Shown here piece after piece: positions 22,740 through 36,677 of a stretch of 64,000 nt of DNA. The position numbers and the translations under genes are program-made. Position 1 is the first letter of the stretch, and each line of letters begins with the position of its first letter. Below the pieces are notes generated by a model. That model was given only the letters and a program-made list of their open reading frames with translations. It did not search any database and was not told the DNA's origin. Location: positions 171,900,295-171,964,294 of the forward strand of contig OZ023264.1 of the NCBI GenBank assembly GCA_964006375.1. Direction: 5' to 3'. This DNA comes from Tillus elongatus (Eukaryota > Arthropoda > Insecta > Coleoptera > Cleridae).

Positions 22740-23605
22740 TTAAAAAATACTAATGAGGAGACCCCCACGTTTGAATTTCGAAAAAATTCTTTAAATGAGC
22801 GTGAACTAGGACCCCTGGAACCGATACCGTGGTCAGTTTCAATTTATATGTATCACACCGATAACTCAAAAAATAATGGGCCGAATTTGATCAAATTTGG
22901 TACGCGTAGTTTGTGCGAAAAAGAGTGATACATCTGTAGGTTAAAAGACAAAAAGGTTATAGGTATTTAAAGAACAAAATTTGGGGTTTCCTCAAAACGT
23001 CAAGGCCGCAATTTGAAACGTCAAAATTGGCAACATTTAGGCAAATAGTCTAAAACAAATACGGGTTATGTAAAGCAAATGTCGCAAGAAGAGTGTTCTG
23101 CAAACCCTTAAGTTTCAGCTTCAATCGTCACTGGCCTTCATTATACTAAAATATTTGCAGAAAATTCATTTCACATTAACTATTTATCTGCTCTTTTGGA
23201 AGCAGTTTTAGTTATAGAGTTTACGGTTTCATACTTTATAACCTTTAGGTAATTTTCGCAGAAAAAATTCCTCGACGAAGAGAACGCGACTTCTGAATTT
23301 TAAAAAGATTTCTTCAAAAGAGTGCAAACTAGGCCCCCTAGAACCCATAATCGGGTTTAGTTTCATATATACAGGGTGAGGCATTTCTTCGGTAAAGCTA
23401 ATTATATTTGTTATTATACAATATAGGAGAAAAAATTGTATACGTTAATTATAGGGTGTTTTGAGCTGCATCTTATAAAATTATTTTGACAGTCACAGAG
23501 TGGCCCATAAGTCGTTGGTGATATCTACATTTTTTTTCGAACATTCCTCATATTATTGCATTTTTTCATTTTTTATCAAAATATGATGCATGTTTGGAAT
23601 TAAAA
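22740..23605 (+). repeat. Hub repeat with both arms and unexpanded hub
   Basis: Left arm: TGAGGAGACCCCCACGTTTG, ATGAGCGTGAACTAGGACCC and GTCAGTTTCAATTTATATGT. The hub itself is only TTTATATGTATCACACC (about 22843-22859), then the right arm GATAACTCAAAAAATAATGG. At 23.24-23.37 kb a second left arm occurs, joined at CATATATACAGGGTGAGGCA to a different right module. This copy shows the ancestral, non-microsatellite state of the hub. Confidence 0.75.
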
Positions 23606-23916
23606 AATCGAGACGCACTAAGTCCGTTTTGGTAGCGCAATGTTTTAAATTTCAATAACTCAATTTGATATGAAACTAGGGTTCGTTGGCTACGAAATCC
23701 GTTTTCTCAGAAACATTTAATGTTTATTTTCGGAAAATTTGTGTACATTTTCAAACAATAAGTTATTTTGATAAAATATGGTACATTGTTTCTGCTATAT
23801 AGGTTTTACCAGTAACCAAATTGATGCCTGCTTGCATCAAAGAGACATATTTGGTATTAAAAACATTTTTATGAAAATTCACTTCCGTAACGCACTTGCT
23901 GCGTCGAGACTTTTAT
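23606..23916. mobile_element. MITE-like unit, copy 2
   Basis: Same ~310-bp unit as 11893-12208. The left end is worn (TCGAGACGCACTAAGTCCGT), and the right end is GTAACGCACTTGCTGCGTCG. Interior blocks TTGTTTCTGCTATATAGGTT and GTAACCAAATTGATGCC are in the same order. Confidence 0.7.
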
Positions 23917-24267
23917 GGCATAGTCAGGTCAGTAAACTTCCCTCGCTGAATTATGGTTTCGTACAAACATGTTTAATAATGGACTATTGTTAGTGTGGTC
24001 AATTTGAGCGTTTAGTAAATTTCCTGTATTTTTTTGTTTGCTAATTTCTACCGTTTCGCACAAATTTAATTTTAAACCTTTTGTACCAATTTTGACGATG
24101 TCGCAATCATCGTTAAATATATAATTCTCTTTAATAATGACTTGTATAATTTGAATCACATCTATTATATTTAAATGTGTCCGTGCATGGGTGTTCTAAA
24201 ACTTCTGAATGTTCTACCGATTACTCCAGTGGACGGGAATACTTGTTGTAAAGCTCAAATATATTTC

Positions 24268-24270
<3 letters not shown>

Positions 24271-24349
<79 letters not shown>
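24271..24349. repeat. (TA)n microsatellite, 79 bp
   Basis: TA run abutting the 5' end of the DD41D element at 24350. Confidence 0.95.
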
Positions 24350-24352
<3 letters not shown>

Positions 24353-26036
24353 TGTGTCCACGGATTGAGTGTGGGTAAGGTATAAGTGACAAAAAAATTT
24401 CGAATTAGATTATGATATTCTGGGAATCGCTCCTGATTTGTCTTAAACTGAGATGTTGAGAAAACAAAATCAATTAATATACAGGGTGGTTTATAACTGA
24501 TGAAATGAAATGTATTAAGAGTAAACTACCTTCGTTTATGAAGATACCGCAAAAAGTTATTAACAAAAATTGTTTAGAATTAAAATTTATGACATGCTTT
24601 CAATTTTCAAACAGATCAGCCTACTATGAATTTTTTTCAGCTGCGACTTTATTTAAATGACGTTCGACGGCTTCTGTGATTAGGTGTACTTTAAAAAATA
24701 CTTGAAACTGTATTAAAAAATCTTTACCATAATTAAACTTGGGGTAGGTTTGCTTTCATCTCAACCAATAAAAAAAGTAAAGTAAACGCACAATTGGACA
24801 TTCGAAGCAATAATTGGCGAGTTGCATGGCTACTTGAGCTCTGCCTTGTTGTTCGTTTCCCGGGACACTACTTATTTAGAAAATTGAAGCGTCAATTTTA
24901 TTTGTCACAAACGGCAAGCTTCTGTATTTAAAAATGTTAACAACAGAACAAAAAGTGTTTATTGTGCAGTTCTATGGTTTGGGTAAAGAACATTATTATC
25001 AGGGAGTGATAAGAAAATTCCTTGAACGCTGGCCAAATTATTCGGTTTCCGCTACTGGTGTAAAAAAAGTTTACAAAATTTATGCGTACTGGGAGTGTTT
25101 TAAATGTTAAGAAGACAAAATCCGACGTAAATGAAGAAAACAATGCTACAGCTGCATTAGCTATGGATTCTGTTAGGCGTTTTCCGAAATTATCATTAAG
25201 AAGAAGGGATTTAGAAATTGGAAATATTAGCAAATCGCATTTGCAACAAATTTATTATACCAACAAGGTTAAACCTTTCAAAGCAAAACATATAAACACT
25301 TTGGAAGAAAATGACGAGTCAAAACGATTAGATTTTTGCTTATGACACAGCGAGCAATATCTACAAAGTCACAATTTTGGCAGAAGTATTATTTTTTCGG
25401 ACGAATCCACTTTCACCACTAATGGGGTGGTAAATTCCCAAAATGCACGGCATTGGTCTATGGAGAATCCAAATTATAGAGTTAATTGCAGAAGACAATG
25501 CCATAAAAAAGTAAATGTGTGGTGTGCTGTTTCTTACACTAGGATAATTGGGCCATATTTTTTTGAGCGGAATATGAACCAGTACAGTTATCTGGAAATG
25601 CTGGAAAATATTCTTCATTTCCATAACATGTCACTAGAAGATATACAAACAGCATAGTTTCAGCATGACTGCCACCCAGCACATGCAACAGGAATCGTTC
25701 GAGAATGGTTAGATCGCGAATTTCCTGGGCGGTGGATTGGTCTATATGGGCCAATACCTTGGCCTCCCAGAAGTCCCGATTTTACCTTAATGGACTTTTA
25801 TTTATGAGGCTATCTCAAACGGAAAGGCTACGCGGCTCCATTAAACAACGATCTGGATTTGTTGAAACTGAGGTTGAGAGAGGCAATTGACGGTATTCCA
25901 ATTCAACATATTCAAAATGCCTACAAAGCATTTACTAAACGGGCTGAGTTATGTGTATCGGTTGGTGGCAGCACATTTGAATAATTTCTTTATTTTTCGT
26001 TGTCGTTTTGATTTTTGTAAGCAATAAGCGTTTTGT
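24350..26036 (+). mobile_element. DD41D transposon family B (locus 3), lacking its 3' end
   Basis: Starts at the TA tract with CAGTGTGTCCACGGATTGAG and has ~580 bases of 5' non-coding sequence including an ACAGGGTGGTTTATAACTGA block. The transposase pseudogene follows. At about 26036 it runs directly into a family A element in the opposite orientation, so no 3' inverted repeat is present. Confidence 0.7.
24934..25984 (+). pseudogene. DD41D transposase (family B)
   Basis: Begins MLTTEQKVFIVQFYGLGKEH. After a frameshift at about 25080 it continues as MRTGSVLNVKKTKSDV, then an HTH-like stretch. The first Asp is in SIIFSDESTFTTNGVVN. The strand VWCAVSYTRIIGPYFF follows, the second Asp is in FQHDCHPAHATG and the third in PPRSPDFTLMDFYL, 41 residues after the second. 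It ends VSVGGSTFE. Stops interrupt after DFC, after DIQTA and in place of Trp after DFYL, and short indels shift the frame, so it is dead. The WPPRSPD block is shared with loci 4, 6 and 7. Confidence 0.85.
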
Positions 26037-26651
26037 ATTTTGTGGAGTATGAGTGTGGATTTCGTGAAAATGTCTTGGATTATTATCTGCCCAATAACGA
26101 TAATTATGACGATTGACTGTAGAGTTTAATAAAAACGTCCACTCATCTGAAAAACAGATATTGAACAGAAAGTTCCTGTTATCAGCTATTCGTGCAGTCA
26201 TAACTTCACAAAACTCTAGTCGCCGATCAAAATCATCTTCATTCAGTTGTTGTACAAGATGAATTTTATACGGGTGAAATTTATGACGCTTCAATATTCG
26301 CTGAATAGTTTTCTTTTGATGTTTGAAACAGTGACTAATTTTCTCGTGCTCAAAGTTGGGTCTGCAGCAATCTGTCCTAAAACTTCAATCTCAGTACTAT
26401 ATTTTATTAGTATTAGTAGTGCATTCCTAACAGGAAATTCACGTTCAGGATCCCATTTTTTGTTGGCTACTGAACCACTTTGTCGAAACTTTGCAACTAA
26501 CTCCAAAATGTATTTTCTGTTAACATGTCTGTTCGGATGTCGTTCATTAAACAAATTTGCGGTACGGTTGGCACAGTCATCGTTTTTTTTAAGTGTAATT
26601 ATTTCAACTCTCTTCTACAGAATACACCATTGTGAAATTAATTTTCGGTAG
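26037..26651 (-). pseudogene. DD41D transposase (family A), N-terminal half
   Basis: Minus strand: MVYSVEE near 26643, a one-base deletion, then NLFNERHPNRHVNRKYILEL (N-terminal HTH) and RQSGSVANKKWDPEREFPV. The second HTH is ADPTLSTRKLVTVSNIKRK. After a small frameshift come HKFHPYKIHLVQQL and the first Asp in NICFSDEWTFLLN, followed by NRHNYRYWADNNPRHF. Similarity to the 30.9-31.9 kb copy ends at HTHTPQ. The second and third Asp blocks are missing. Confidence 0.85.
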
Positions 26652-27077
26652 TACTATCAAGTATCAAACCAAACGATAAACTGAAATAATAAACCGCATT
26701 TCTCTAATTCCGATAAGAAATGTTCTGTTTACAAACCAACAAAACATTGACTATCAGCACATTGCTTATCGCAATGAGTGAAATGCGTTTTTTCATCTTC
26801 AACTGTGAATAATTTTGAAACGAGTTGATAAAACTTCCAAAAAAAATTATGTGCTGAATTCAGAAAAGAAAGAGCTTTCAAATGATGTAACACTCGACCC
26901 ATGTTCCCTATTTAAAAAATAAGGTTTGTTATCACCACCCTTAAGGGGTTGAAGTGACAAAGTTGAGTTTTATGTCAAAACATGTCCCCCTCAATATTAA
27001 AATTGATGTGTTTCAGCGTTTCTAAAAAAAAAAACTCTCTGGAAGCAAATCGGTCTATTTCGTTTTCAATGCGCCAT

Positions 27078-27079
<2 letters not shown>

Positions 27080-27156
<77 letters not shown>
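27080..27156. repeat. (TA)n microsatellite, 77 bp
   Basis: TA run lying between two direct copies of the family A terminus. Confidence 0.95.
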
Positions 27157-27159
<3 letters not shown>

Positions 27160-27356
27160 ACACTCGATGCATGTTCCCTATTTAAAATATAAGGTTTGTT
27201 ATCACCACCCTTAAGGGGTTGATGTGACAAAGTTGAGTTTTATGTCAAAACATGTCCCCCTCAATATTAAAATTGATGTGTTTCAGCGTTTCTAAAAAAA
27301 AACTCTCTGGAAGCAAATCGGTCTATTTCGTTTTCAATGCACCATCCTATATATAT

Positions 27357-27480
27357 ATAAACATAAAAATTCAAACGTACGTTGGATATAGGTTGTAGGG
27401 GCCCTAATTCGCGTTCATTTCCAAACATTGTCCGAAAGTGGTTACTTCTCTATTAGTCAATTTTCTTAATGAGAATGCAC
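27357..27480 (-). repeat. Hub repeat left arm fragment
   Basis: AAACATAAAAATTCAAACGT, then GGGGCCCTAATTCGCGTTCA, as in the reversed copy at 7.55-7.72 kb. Confidence 0.5.
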
Positions 27481-28443
27481 TAAAACTGTCATTAGGAATT
27501 AATAAATCAGGCCATATTATTATTGGTAAATTCTATCAAAAGCTTATTTTGTTAGCTGAAAATTTTAGTATCCTTTTGAAAGTCATATCTTACTTAAATT
27601 TGAACTTTTTAAATCATGTAAAACTAAGTATTTAAAACAATATTAGGATATAGATTTTTTAGAAATCCAGTGCCTCACACCTAGTCACATATAATAGGTA
27701 TGACTTCTTACATCTGAAAGTTGTTAATTTGTTTTGGAAACATAACATATAAATTATGTGACGATTAAAGAAACTGTCGATTATATGTTATCATTTCCCC
27801 TCAACTACGCCGGTTGTGTTGAAAAGTAGAATCCATAACTAGCCTCAAACTATTTTCTAAATTGACCGAATGATTTACTCTTGCGATAGATTTTGAGTCC
27901 TCTTAAACGTGATGCGATTTATAATAGATTGTTTATTTCTTGAGACGGCACATCGTACATAAACCAGAAAAAGATGAGTAGCTAAAAGACAGAGAAAGCT
28001 CGAATGGAAAAGGGAGTAACATAAATGTAACAAATTGATTTTGCAGGTCAAAGGCTGGTGTCCGCGAATGCTGACGCCAGTTTTGACAGCTGCCACATCT
28101 CTCAGCGTCATCGGTCCACTTTTTGTCTGTAAACATTGCCTTTCCGCCTACTCGGCCAAATCGACTGTCGGCTTCTGGACCAGGCAACGTCAGAAAATTT
28201 TTCATCAACTGAATGAATGCTTTTCATCTGTCTTATATTTTATGTATCAACGATTTTCGTCAAGAGTAATTGAGGTAATAACCGATCGAAAATAGACGTC
28301 TGTACAGGTGAAAGGATTTAATCAATTCTATTTGATTGTTTCGACGCCTTTTAAGACATAATCTTAGACCTGATGGATCAGTTGCGTAACAGTAATGAGC
28401 GTAACCGAATTTCTCTCAGTTCAGTAAAGCAGATAAAATATAA
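27481..28443. other. No recognised feature
   Basis: AT-rich, with a GC-richer patch at about 28.03-28.20 kb that has open frames of 86-91 codons on both strands but no motif I recognise. Confidence 0.35.

Positions 28444-28765
<322 letters not shown>

Positions 28766-28848
<83 letters not shown>
28766..28848. repeat. (TA)n microsatellite, 83 bp
   Basis: Pure TA run on the right of the 180-bp island. Confidence 0.95.
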
Positions 28849-28851
<3 letters not shown>

Positions 28852-30339
28852 ATGATAAAAAGCTTAAGGCAGTTTGACATTGAGTTTGAAAACTAAAACC
28901 TAATTGAAAATTTAAAATTATGTATTTTCGTAGTCACAAACTAATTATTAGCTTCAATATGTAAACAAAGATATTATCAAGTGTTAACGAATATAAAAAC
29001 GAACTAAATAAGTAATTTTAGGAAAGTGTAAACAATGTTTTAGGTTAAGTATTATATAAACAGTGAATTAGAGATTTAAACTTGGCGCCTATGAACACAT
29101 TTTTTTCTCACCTTTTAATCAAGCAGTATTTAAAAAAATACATAAGCTCCAAAGAAAGTTATTGTTTTTGACGCATGTGTAAAAGAACAGCAACAATTGA
29201 ACCATGTGAAGACAATTTGCACATTTAAAATGAATACAAAAGTTATTGGCTGAGAAGAAATTCGTAGCCTCCGGCAACTTTGATAACAGGGAGAACGTGT
29301 TAACAGGGCAGAGGGAACATTATGCTTTTTAAACATCAATTTTGTTATTCTCCAAAATTATATTAAAACTTGTAATAAATTCAGTAAAAGTGTTTTAAAA
29401 ATACAGTGTATCTTCGGGATTGTTATTGATCATGTGTTCACAACAAAGAATAACCTCTCGCAACAAGTATTTAAGTGAAAATGATACGTATCTTAACAGA
29501 AGCCGTCAACCACGCCAAGGTATTTATTAATACAGTTGAAATATAAATCTAATTATCGCAACTTCAAACAGAAACAACTCAAACTAATAACACAATTGTC
29601 AATGAGAACTCTTATAACGTAAATGTCATTTACGTCTAAAATCTAAATAGTAGAATTCAGAAAGTTAATTAGAGTGACTCAAGTAAATCTCCATAGATGT
29701 CGTTACGATACCCTCATACGAATATTAAATAATCAAATATCAACCATTTTGGCTATAGGAACAGTTTGTAGAAGAGAATAGCGGCAAATGTAGTGTCAGT
29801 TCGAACTGTAAACTTGTTTTATAAGTAATTAATAAAATTGAATGCCCAATATTAAAATTAAAGCATCCAGTAAGATATTAATGTAAATGTCAATGCTGGG
29901 TTAAACTTTTCATATTGTGATAAATTTGTTAAATATTAAACACTCATTAATAGAAAGTAAGTTGTTAAATTGATATATTTTATGGTTTCATTTCCTATAA
30001 AGGTACATAATTTTTGAGAAAACTTTACAGATAATTTAGGTAAAAGGTTTAAGGTAAGAATTTTCACTTGATCCCACTACATCCCTGCAGAATAGAGCCC
30101 ACATAAACCCGTGGATAAAAGTAGAAAGAAAACAAATTAAATAAAAAAGGTCAATTTATTCAATTTAATATTATAAATATAAATCTGCTTAATATTAGTT
30201 ATAATTCTCAAAAGTTACAAAATTTTTACTTACATACATACATATAGGTGTTCTAGAAGTGTCAGAATTGGAGCTACAAATTAAATAAAATAATAATCTA
30301 CAAATATTATACTAATAATTACATACGCATATAAAACAT

Positions 30340-30342
<3 letters not shown>
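28849..30342. other. No recognised feature
   Basis: About 1.5 kb of AT-rich DNA without repeats or coding motifs I can identify. It is one of the few stretches not obviously made of the families seen elsewhere. Confidence 0.4.

Positions 30343-30415
<73 letters not shown>
30343..30415. repeat. (TA)n microsatellite, 73 bp
   Basis: TA run abutting the left end of the family A element. Confidence 0.95.
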
Positions 30416-32445
<2,030 letters not shown>

Positions 32446-32599
32446 GGTTCTAGTGGTCATAAGGGTGAGAAATAATTGGTTCTCATCTGGTTCTTTAAGA
32501 GTTGATCAATTTTAATCAAATTTATAAATAATGTGTGTTTAATGAAACCTAAAAATGATTACATTTTGAAACTAAAATGTTTAAAAATAACAAGGTTAT

Positions 32600-33500
32600 T
32601 TAATACTGAGTGGTTCCGCCGCGATTTCTTAAGCATTTGATAACTGTTCGTGTCATACTTTAAATTAAATGATTTAATTTATGGTATCCTGAAGAATGTC
32701 ACCACAGTGTCCTTGAATTCGGTGACAACAGTCAACGGGGATATTTTGTTGTTGGGGTAAATTACCTAGTCGATTGCCAATCATACCCCACAAATTCTCG
32801 ATTGGTGACAAGTCTAGGAAGATAGAAGACAATGGAAATAGAGTAACGTTATTTTCTTGTAAAACCCTTGTAGTAACCTTTGCTGTATGAGGACGCGCGT
32901 TGTCTTGCCGGAGGAGAGGTTGAATTAACACTCGTAATGTCAGTGTAACAGGCCGTATCGCACCCCATACTATCGCCCTCCATGTAAGCGTCGTCTGCCG
33001 TTCCACAGGATACTCTAAATTTCTGCTCTCTCCACGTAACCGTTTTTTTTGTCTGCGATCATCCTGGACACAAAGACAGAAGCGGGACTCGTCAGGGAAC
33101 GCAACATGATTCCACGCATCATCCCAATTTGATCTACGGTTACACCACTTAAGTCCTGCAGCACGATGTCGAGGTGTCAGTGAAAGACATACGAATGGTT
33201 TATACGAACAAAGCCCAAAGGTGCGTTTTGTGTGATATATCATTGCCCTAAGGACCCTGTGTTGTAAAACTCCCAACCAAGCATTTCCAGTCGACCTTGC
33301 TGTGGAATCTCCGTCTTCTAAAGCCGCAATCCTTAAATGACGCTCTTTCCGTGCTGAAATTGCTCCAGGTCATCCGGACGCATGACTACGGTTATAGATT
33401 CCTTCTTCAGACTGCCTTCATCAATGCTCTATTGCTGTTTACGCACTGCGTCCTCTGCTGTTGCAAATTAGTCTGATTGAAAAACTGGGTTCCCGCACAC
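32600..33500 (-). pseudogene. Tc1-like transposase (DD34E)
   Basis: On the minus strand: a worn N-terminal HTH region (to about 33280), then TPRHRAAGLKWCNRRSNWDD and the first catalytic Asp in HVAFPDESRFCL. ERQTTLTWRAIVWGAI follows, the second Asp is in RQDNARPHTA and the Glu in LDLSPIENLWGMIG, 34 residues later. That is the DD34E triad of Tc1 elements. It ends near 32674 with FQDTIN-like sequence. The C-terminal 200 codons are an open frame and the HTH half is frameshifted. The start and TIRs are not identified; AATACTGAGTGGTTCCGCCG at about 32608 is just outside the coding end. Confidence 0.85.
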
Positions 33501-33734
33501 GAACAATACGCCCCCTCTTAAATTCCTTTAAATGATTGTAATTTTTTGCGAATTTCCATAAAGAAGCTCTTACAAATAGTAAATTCTTTTGGCAAAGTTT
33601 CGTCGAAAATTTTAGTTGATTTTCTTACAAAAAAATCCCAATTTTTTCAGGAAAAACTGTTCAGTAATTTTTTTCGGGGAATTTTCGTCAATTTGTTTTG
33701 GTTCGGTGAAGTTGAATAAATAGGTATTAAAAAT

Positions 33735-34404
33735 GCACGATGTATCATCAATACCTATGTCACAAAACAATTTTGAAAAAGAAATTTCAATAATTAAACA
33801 AACAGCATTTAATAATGGCTACTCTGTTAAAATAATAGATAAAATGATAGAGAGAAAAGAATACAAATTAGCGATTAATTTAAATTATCCAAATATTAGA
33901 GACAAAGAAGACAACAGATACGTTTCGATAACTTATTTTGGAACCATTTCAGAAAACGTTTCAAAAATTTTAAACACCTGTACAAATACAAAGGTAGCTT
34001 TTAAATCTTACAACACGACGCGTGATTTACTATTTAACGCGAAAGAAAAATCTTGTTTCCTGACAAAAGCTGGAGTTTATAAATTAGCTTGTACACATTG
34101 TAACGCAATCTACATAGGTCAAACTTCTAGAAATTTTAACACCCGATACAAAGAACATATTTCTGCATTTAGAAATAACCACGCTGACAAATCTACATTT
34201 GTAAAACATATTATTGATACCGAACATAGACCTACAATAAATAACCGCATACAACCACAACATTTTTATAATGACAAACGTAAACTAGTCTTTTTTGAAG
34301 CTTTAGAAGTCAAAAAGCACACACACGACAATAACTACCTTGTTTTAAACGAGCAAACTGATTTAATGATTTCCCCTTTCTTGGATATTCTTCTTTCTAA
34401 TTAA
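33735..34404 (+). pseudogene. Penelope-like element: RT C-terminus plus GIY-YIG endonuclease, 5'-truncated
   Basis: An open frame of 223 codons. Residues 1-110 (IPMSQNNFEKEISIIKQTAF) correspond to the thumb-to-linker region after the RT. Residues 115-200 form a GIY-YIG nuclease: GVYKLACTHCNAIYIGQTSR, with the GVY and YIG strands, the two linker Cys, the catalytic Arg in RYKEHI, the HIIDTEH histidines and the late Glu in NEQTDL. In Penelope-like elements this domain nicks target DNA to prime reverse transcription. The RT catalytic core is missing. Downstream lie a hammerhead-like motif (34744) and a foldback unit, as expected for a 3' pseudo-LTR. The open state may simply reflect recent insertion. 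Confidence 0.9.
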
Positions 34405-34743
34405 ATATGTCAAAGAAAATAAATTTAACTATTATTTCAAAAAAGTTGTAATAAAATAATGAGTTGATGTATGTCGATATTTTCGTTGTATAGAGACTAC
34501 TTTCATACTGTTATTGTTTAGTTATTTTATTGTTGTAACTGTTATCATAGTTATTATAGGCTAGTTCTAGTTTTTATGTTAAATATTGACATACATCACA
34601 TAGACATTTTGAAAACCTCATCTGTCATCTGTGTTTCATTTTATTTTCAATTTGATAAAATTTTTTGATCAAAACATCATATCATAACATAGCAACAGAT
34701 ATTTATTTGTAGTTGTCATGATTTCGTAATAATTCAATTTTAA

Positions 34744-34786
34744 TCTGTCTGAAAATGCTGTCAAGCAGCGAAACTATAGTCACAGA
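34744..34786 (+). ncRNA. Hammerhead-ribozyme-like motif 4, best stem I
   Basis: Stem I TCTGT (34744-34748) pairs with ACAGA (34782-34786) over five bases. The core is CTGAAAA (34749-34755, G8 replaced by A). There is one extra T, hairpin GCTG-TCAAG-CAGC (34757-34769), GAAAC (34770-34774), tetraloop TATA and GTC (34779-34781). It lies 340 bases 3' of the Penelope-like ORF on the same strand, where such ribozymes are known. The G8 change would be expected to weaken or abolish cleavage. Confidence 0.55.
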
Positions 34787-34794
34787 AGCATTGA

Positions 34795-34905
34795 AGAACA
34801 TCCTAGAACTTCCAGAATTCGAAGGGCCACTTGCTCCAGTTAGCTCACGCGCTGGCTACGTCCTTCACCTACAAAAACCAACAGTGAAGCCAGAGAAGTA
34901 GTGAA
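34795..34905 (+). repeat. Penelope-associated unit, same as foldback arms at 5.7 kb
   Basis: Runs from TAGAACTTCCAGAATTCGAA to AGCCAGAGAAGTAG. Identical over long stretches to 5749-5840. In this copy it is single, not folded back. A short frame from the ATG at 34755 reads through it for 48 codons, but nothing supports translation. Confidence 0.75.
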
Positions 34906-35228
34906 AGCCTTTAGCCGTTAAACGCGGGAGACAGTGCTAAGAAATTCATTGTGTCTCCGAATAGTGCGCCCCCTCCGGGAACACCCTTCTTATGTCCTTT
35001 TTCTTTCTACAAAATCAGCTGAATTGTAAACACCAGTGACTTTTGACCTATGTCTGTTGGTTTGTCAATATTTGTATATAGTAGTGAATATAATTGTTAA
35101 AACTGTCATCCTATGGTAATCATTCATTTAAAATACAGGCCACTCGATTAAAGATACAAACAATTAATAATATTTTGGTCGTATCGACAAGGATGCGTTG
35201 GATTTGTTTACTTTACGAAATTGTAAAA
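34906..35228. other. Penelope 3' region, otherwise unrecognised
   Basis: Sequence between two pieces of the same unit. A GC-richer patch at 34.93-34.99 kb has no match in the window. Confidence 0.35.
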
Positions 35229-35314
35229 CCATACTACATACAGACTTGGAGACTACTTCTCTGGCTTCACTGTGAAACCAGAGAAGTAGTCTCCAAGTCT
35301 GTATGTAGTATGGA
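35229..35314. repeat. Perfect 36-bp inverted repeat with 13-base loop
   Basis: CCATACTACATACAGACTTG ... (35229-35264) and its exact complement (35278-35314) enclose CTTCACTGTGAAA. The unit is the same that forms the outer arm of the foldback at 5.64-5.86 kb, but folded at a different point. It is followed by TTTCACCAAGTAAGGGCAAC as at 5.88 kb. Confidence 0.95.
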
Positions 35315-35356
35315 CCAGTTTCACCAAGTAAGGGCAACAACAATCAATGAATTGTA

Positions 35357-36479
35357 AAGCCATGTTTATTCGGCTCTACTTTTTATGTCTTGCGATTATG
35401 AACGGTAACATGTCTAATTGTAAACTTTCATAAAACAGTTTTGCCATCTAGTTGTTGCCATTAGTATATGGCATACGAGGCTAAAAAGTTAAAATATTTG
35501 CTTATACCAAGTTAAACTTTTAAATAGATGAAAATAATAAAACTAATTCAGGACTAAAGCGTTTTGTTTTAAATAGAATATATGCGGGTGGCTGTGAAGA
35601 GAGACTCATATACAATCCTAATGTTTAGTTGGCTATGTATCGACTCATACAGCAAATTGGCTGTAACAAATAACCCACTTCGGTTTTATTACATAGAGTC
35701 TCCTAAGGATGCACATTAATCTTAAAGATATATTGGAGACGTTATATATAATATAAATCCTTTTCCTGACTTTCCTTTTTTATCTTATTACCAAAATAAC
35801 AAGACCGCAGTATCTGAAATACATACTCATCATCCAGCAGGATGAAACAATCCTTCATTTCCTGTTCTTTTTGTTTTATTTCAAGCCGAAAATAATAGAG
35901 TTATCGATTCTCTATAAATACATGGTGTATCGTGATCTTAAGTGAACTTTAAAAACTTTATTATGGAACTTTATGTACCAAAACAGCTCTATTTATATGT
36001 TGTTTGAGGTTTTCATGGCCGTTCTTATTAGAGCCTAACTAATACTTGGACTGTCGCCGATTTCTCCAACATTTTAATCACCCCGTCGAGGCCGTTACAG
36101 AAATGTTTAATGTGATTTCTCTTGCCCACTATAACCAACTCAAAATACGCGAGTACAATCAACTCATCAACTACAGTTGAGAAACTCTACGCCAATTGTG
36201 GCGCCATTAATATCCCGTATTTTATTGAGATATACTCAGGACTCAGCTAACGGATAAAGCATACATTATTTAGATAAGTTATCCAAATTAAAAATAATTA
36301 TTTTATTACGCTAAATTAAGGTTACGCTACTTCTTTAGATAAAACTTGACTTTCAACATTAATAATCTTGGGTGTAATAGAAAGCTTCTCCCGATTTCAC
36401 CCTGCTAACGCAATAATTAGGTTACATCGTCCTCTTAATACTAGAACTAGGTAACTCGAAATTATTGATATTTTAGGAA
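35357..36479. other. No recognised feature
   Basis: About 1.1 kb AT-rich sequence without coding motifs or recognised repeats. Confidence 0.4.
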
Positions 36480-36597
36480 ACCTATTAGTGAATTTTCTAA
36501 AAAATAATTCACTGATGAGGAGATCCCGACTTTTGAATTTTGAAAAAATTTCTTCAAATGAGCGCGAACTAGGCTCCCCAGAACCCATAGCCAATGT

Positions 36598-36669
<72 letters not shown>
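36480..36669 (+). repeat. Hub repeat left arm plus TA tract (interrupted by DD41D element)
   Basis: TGAATTTTCTAAAAAATAAT, GATGAGGAGATCCCGACTTT and GCGCGAACTAGGCTCCCCAG lead to the hub at 36600, expanded to 70 bases of TA (36600-36669). The matching right arm begins at 39860 on the far side of the transposon, so the transposon sits exactly in the hub. Confidence 0.85.

Positions 36670-36677
<8 letters not shown>

Larger units (their letters stand above)
26037..27356 (-). mobile_element. DD41D transposon family A (locus 4a), 5' half with duplicated terminus
   Basis: On the minus strand, from 27356 inward: the terminal sequence ATTGAAAACGAAATAGACCG with the AAACTCAACTTTGTCACTTC region present twice (26885-27079 and 27157-27356) around a TA tract. 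Then comes the rest of the inverted repeat and the transposase N-terminal half. The element stops at about 26037, inside the codons after the first catalytic Asp, where family B begins. Confidence 0.8.

Noticed and set aside
27875..28295. Overlapping open frames on both strands near 28 kb
   Set aside because: No motif, both strands equally open, and no repeat support; probably chance in a GC-richer patch.
34755..34901. Small protein of 48 codons overlapping the hammerhead-like motif
   Set aside because: The same sequence elsewhere is in a foldback with shifted context; no sign of selection for coding could be judged.
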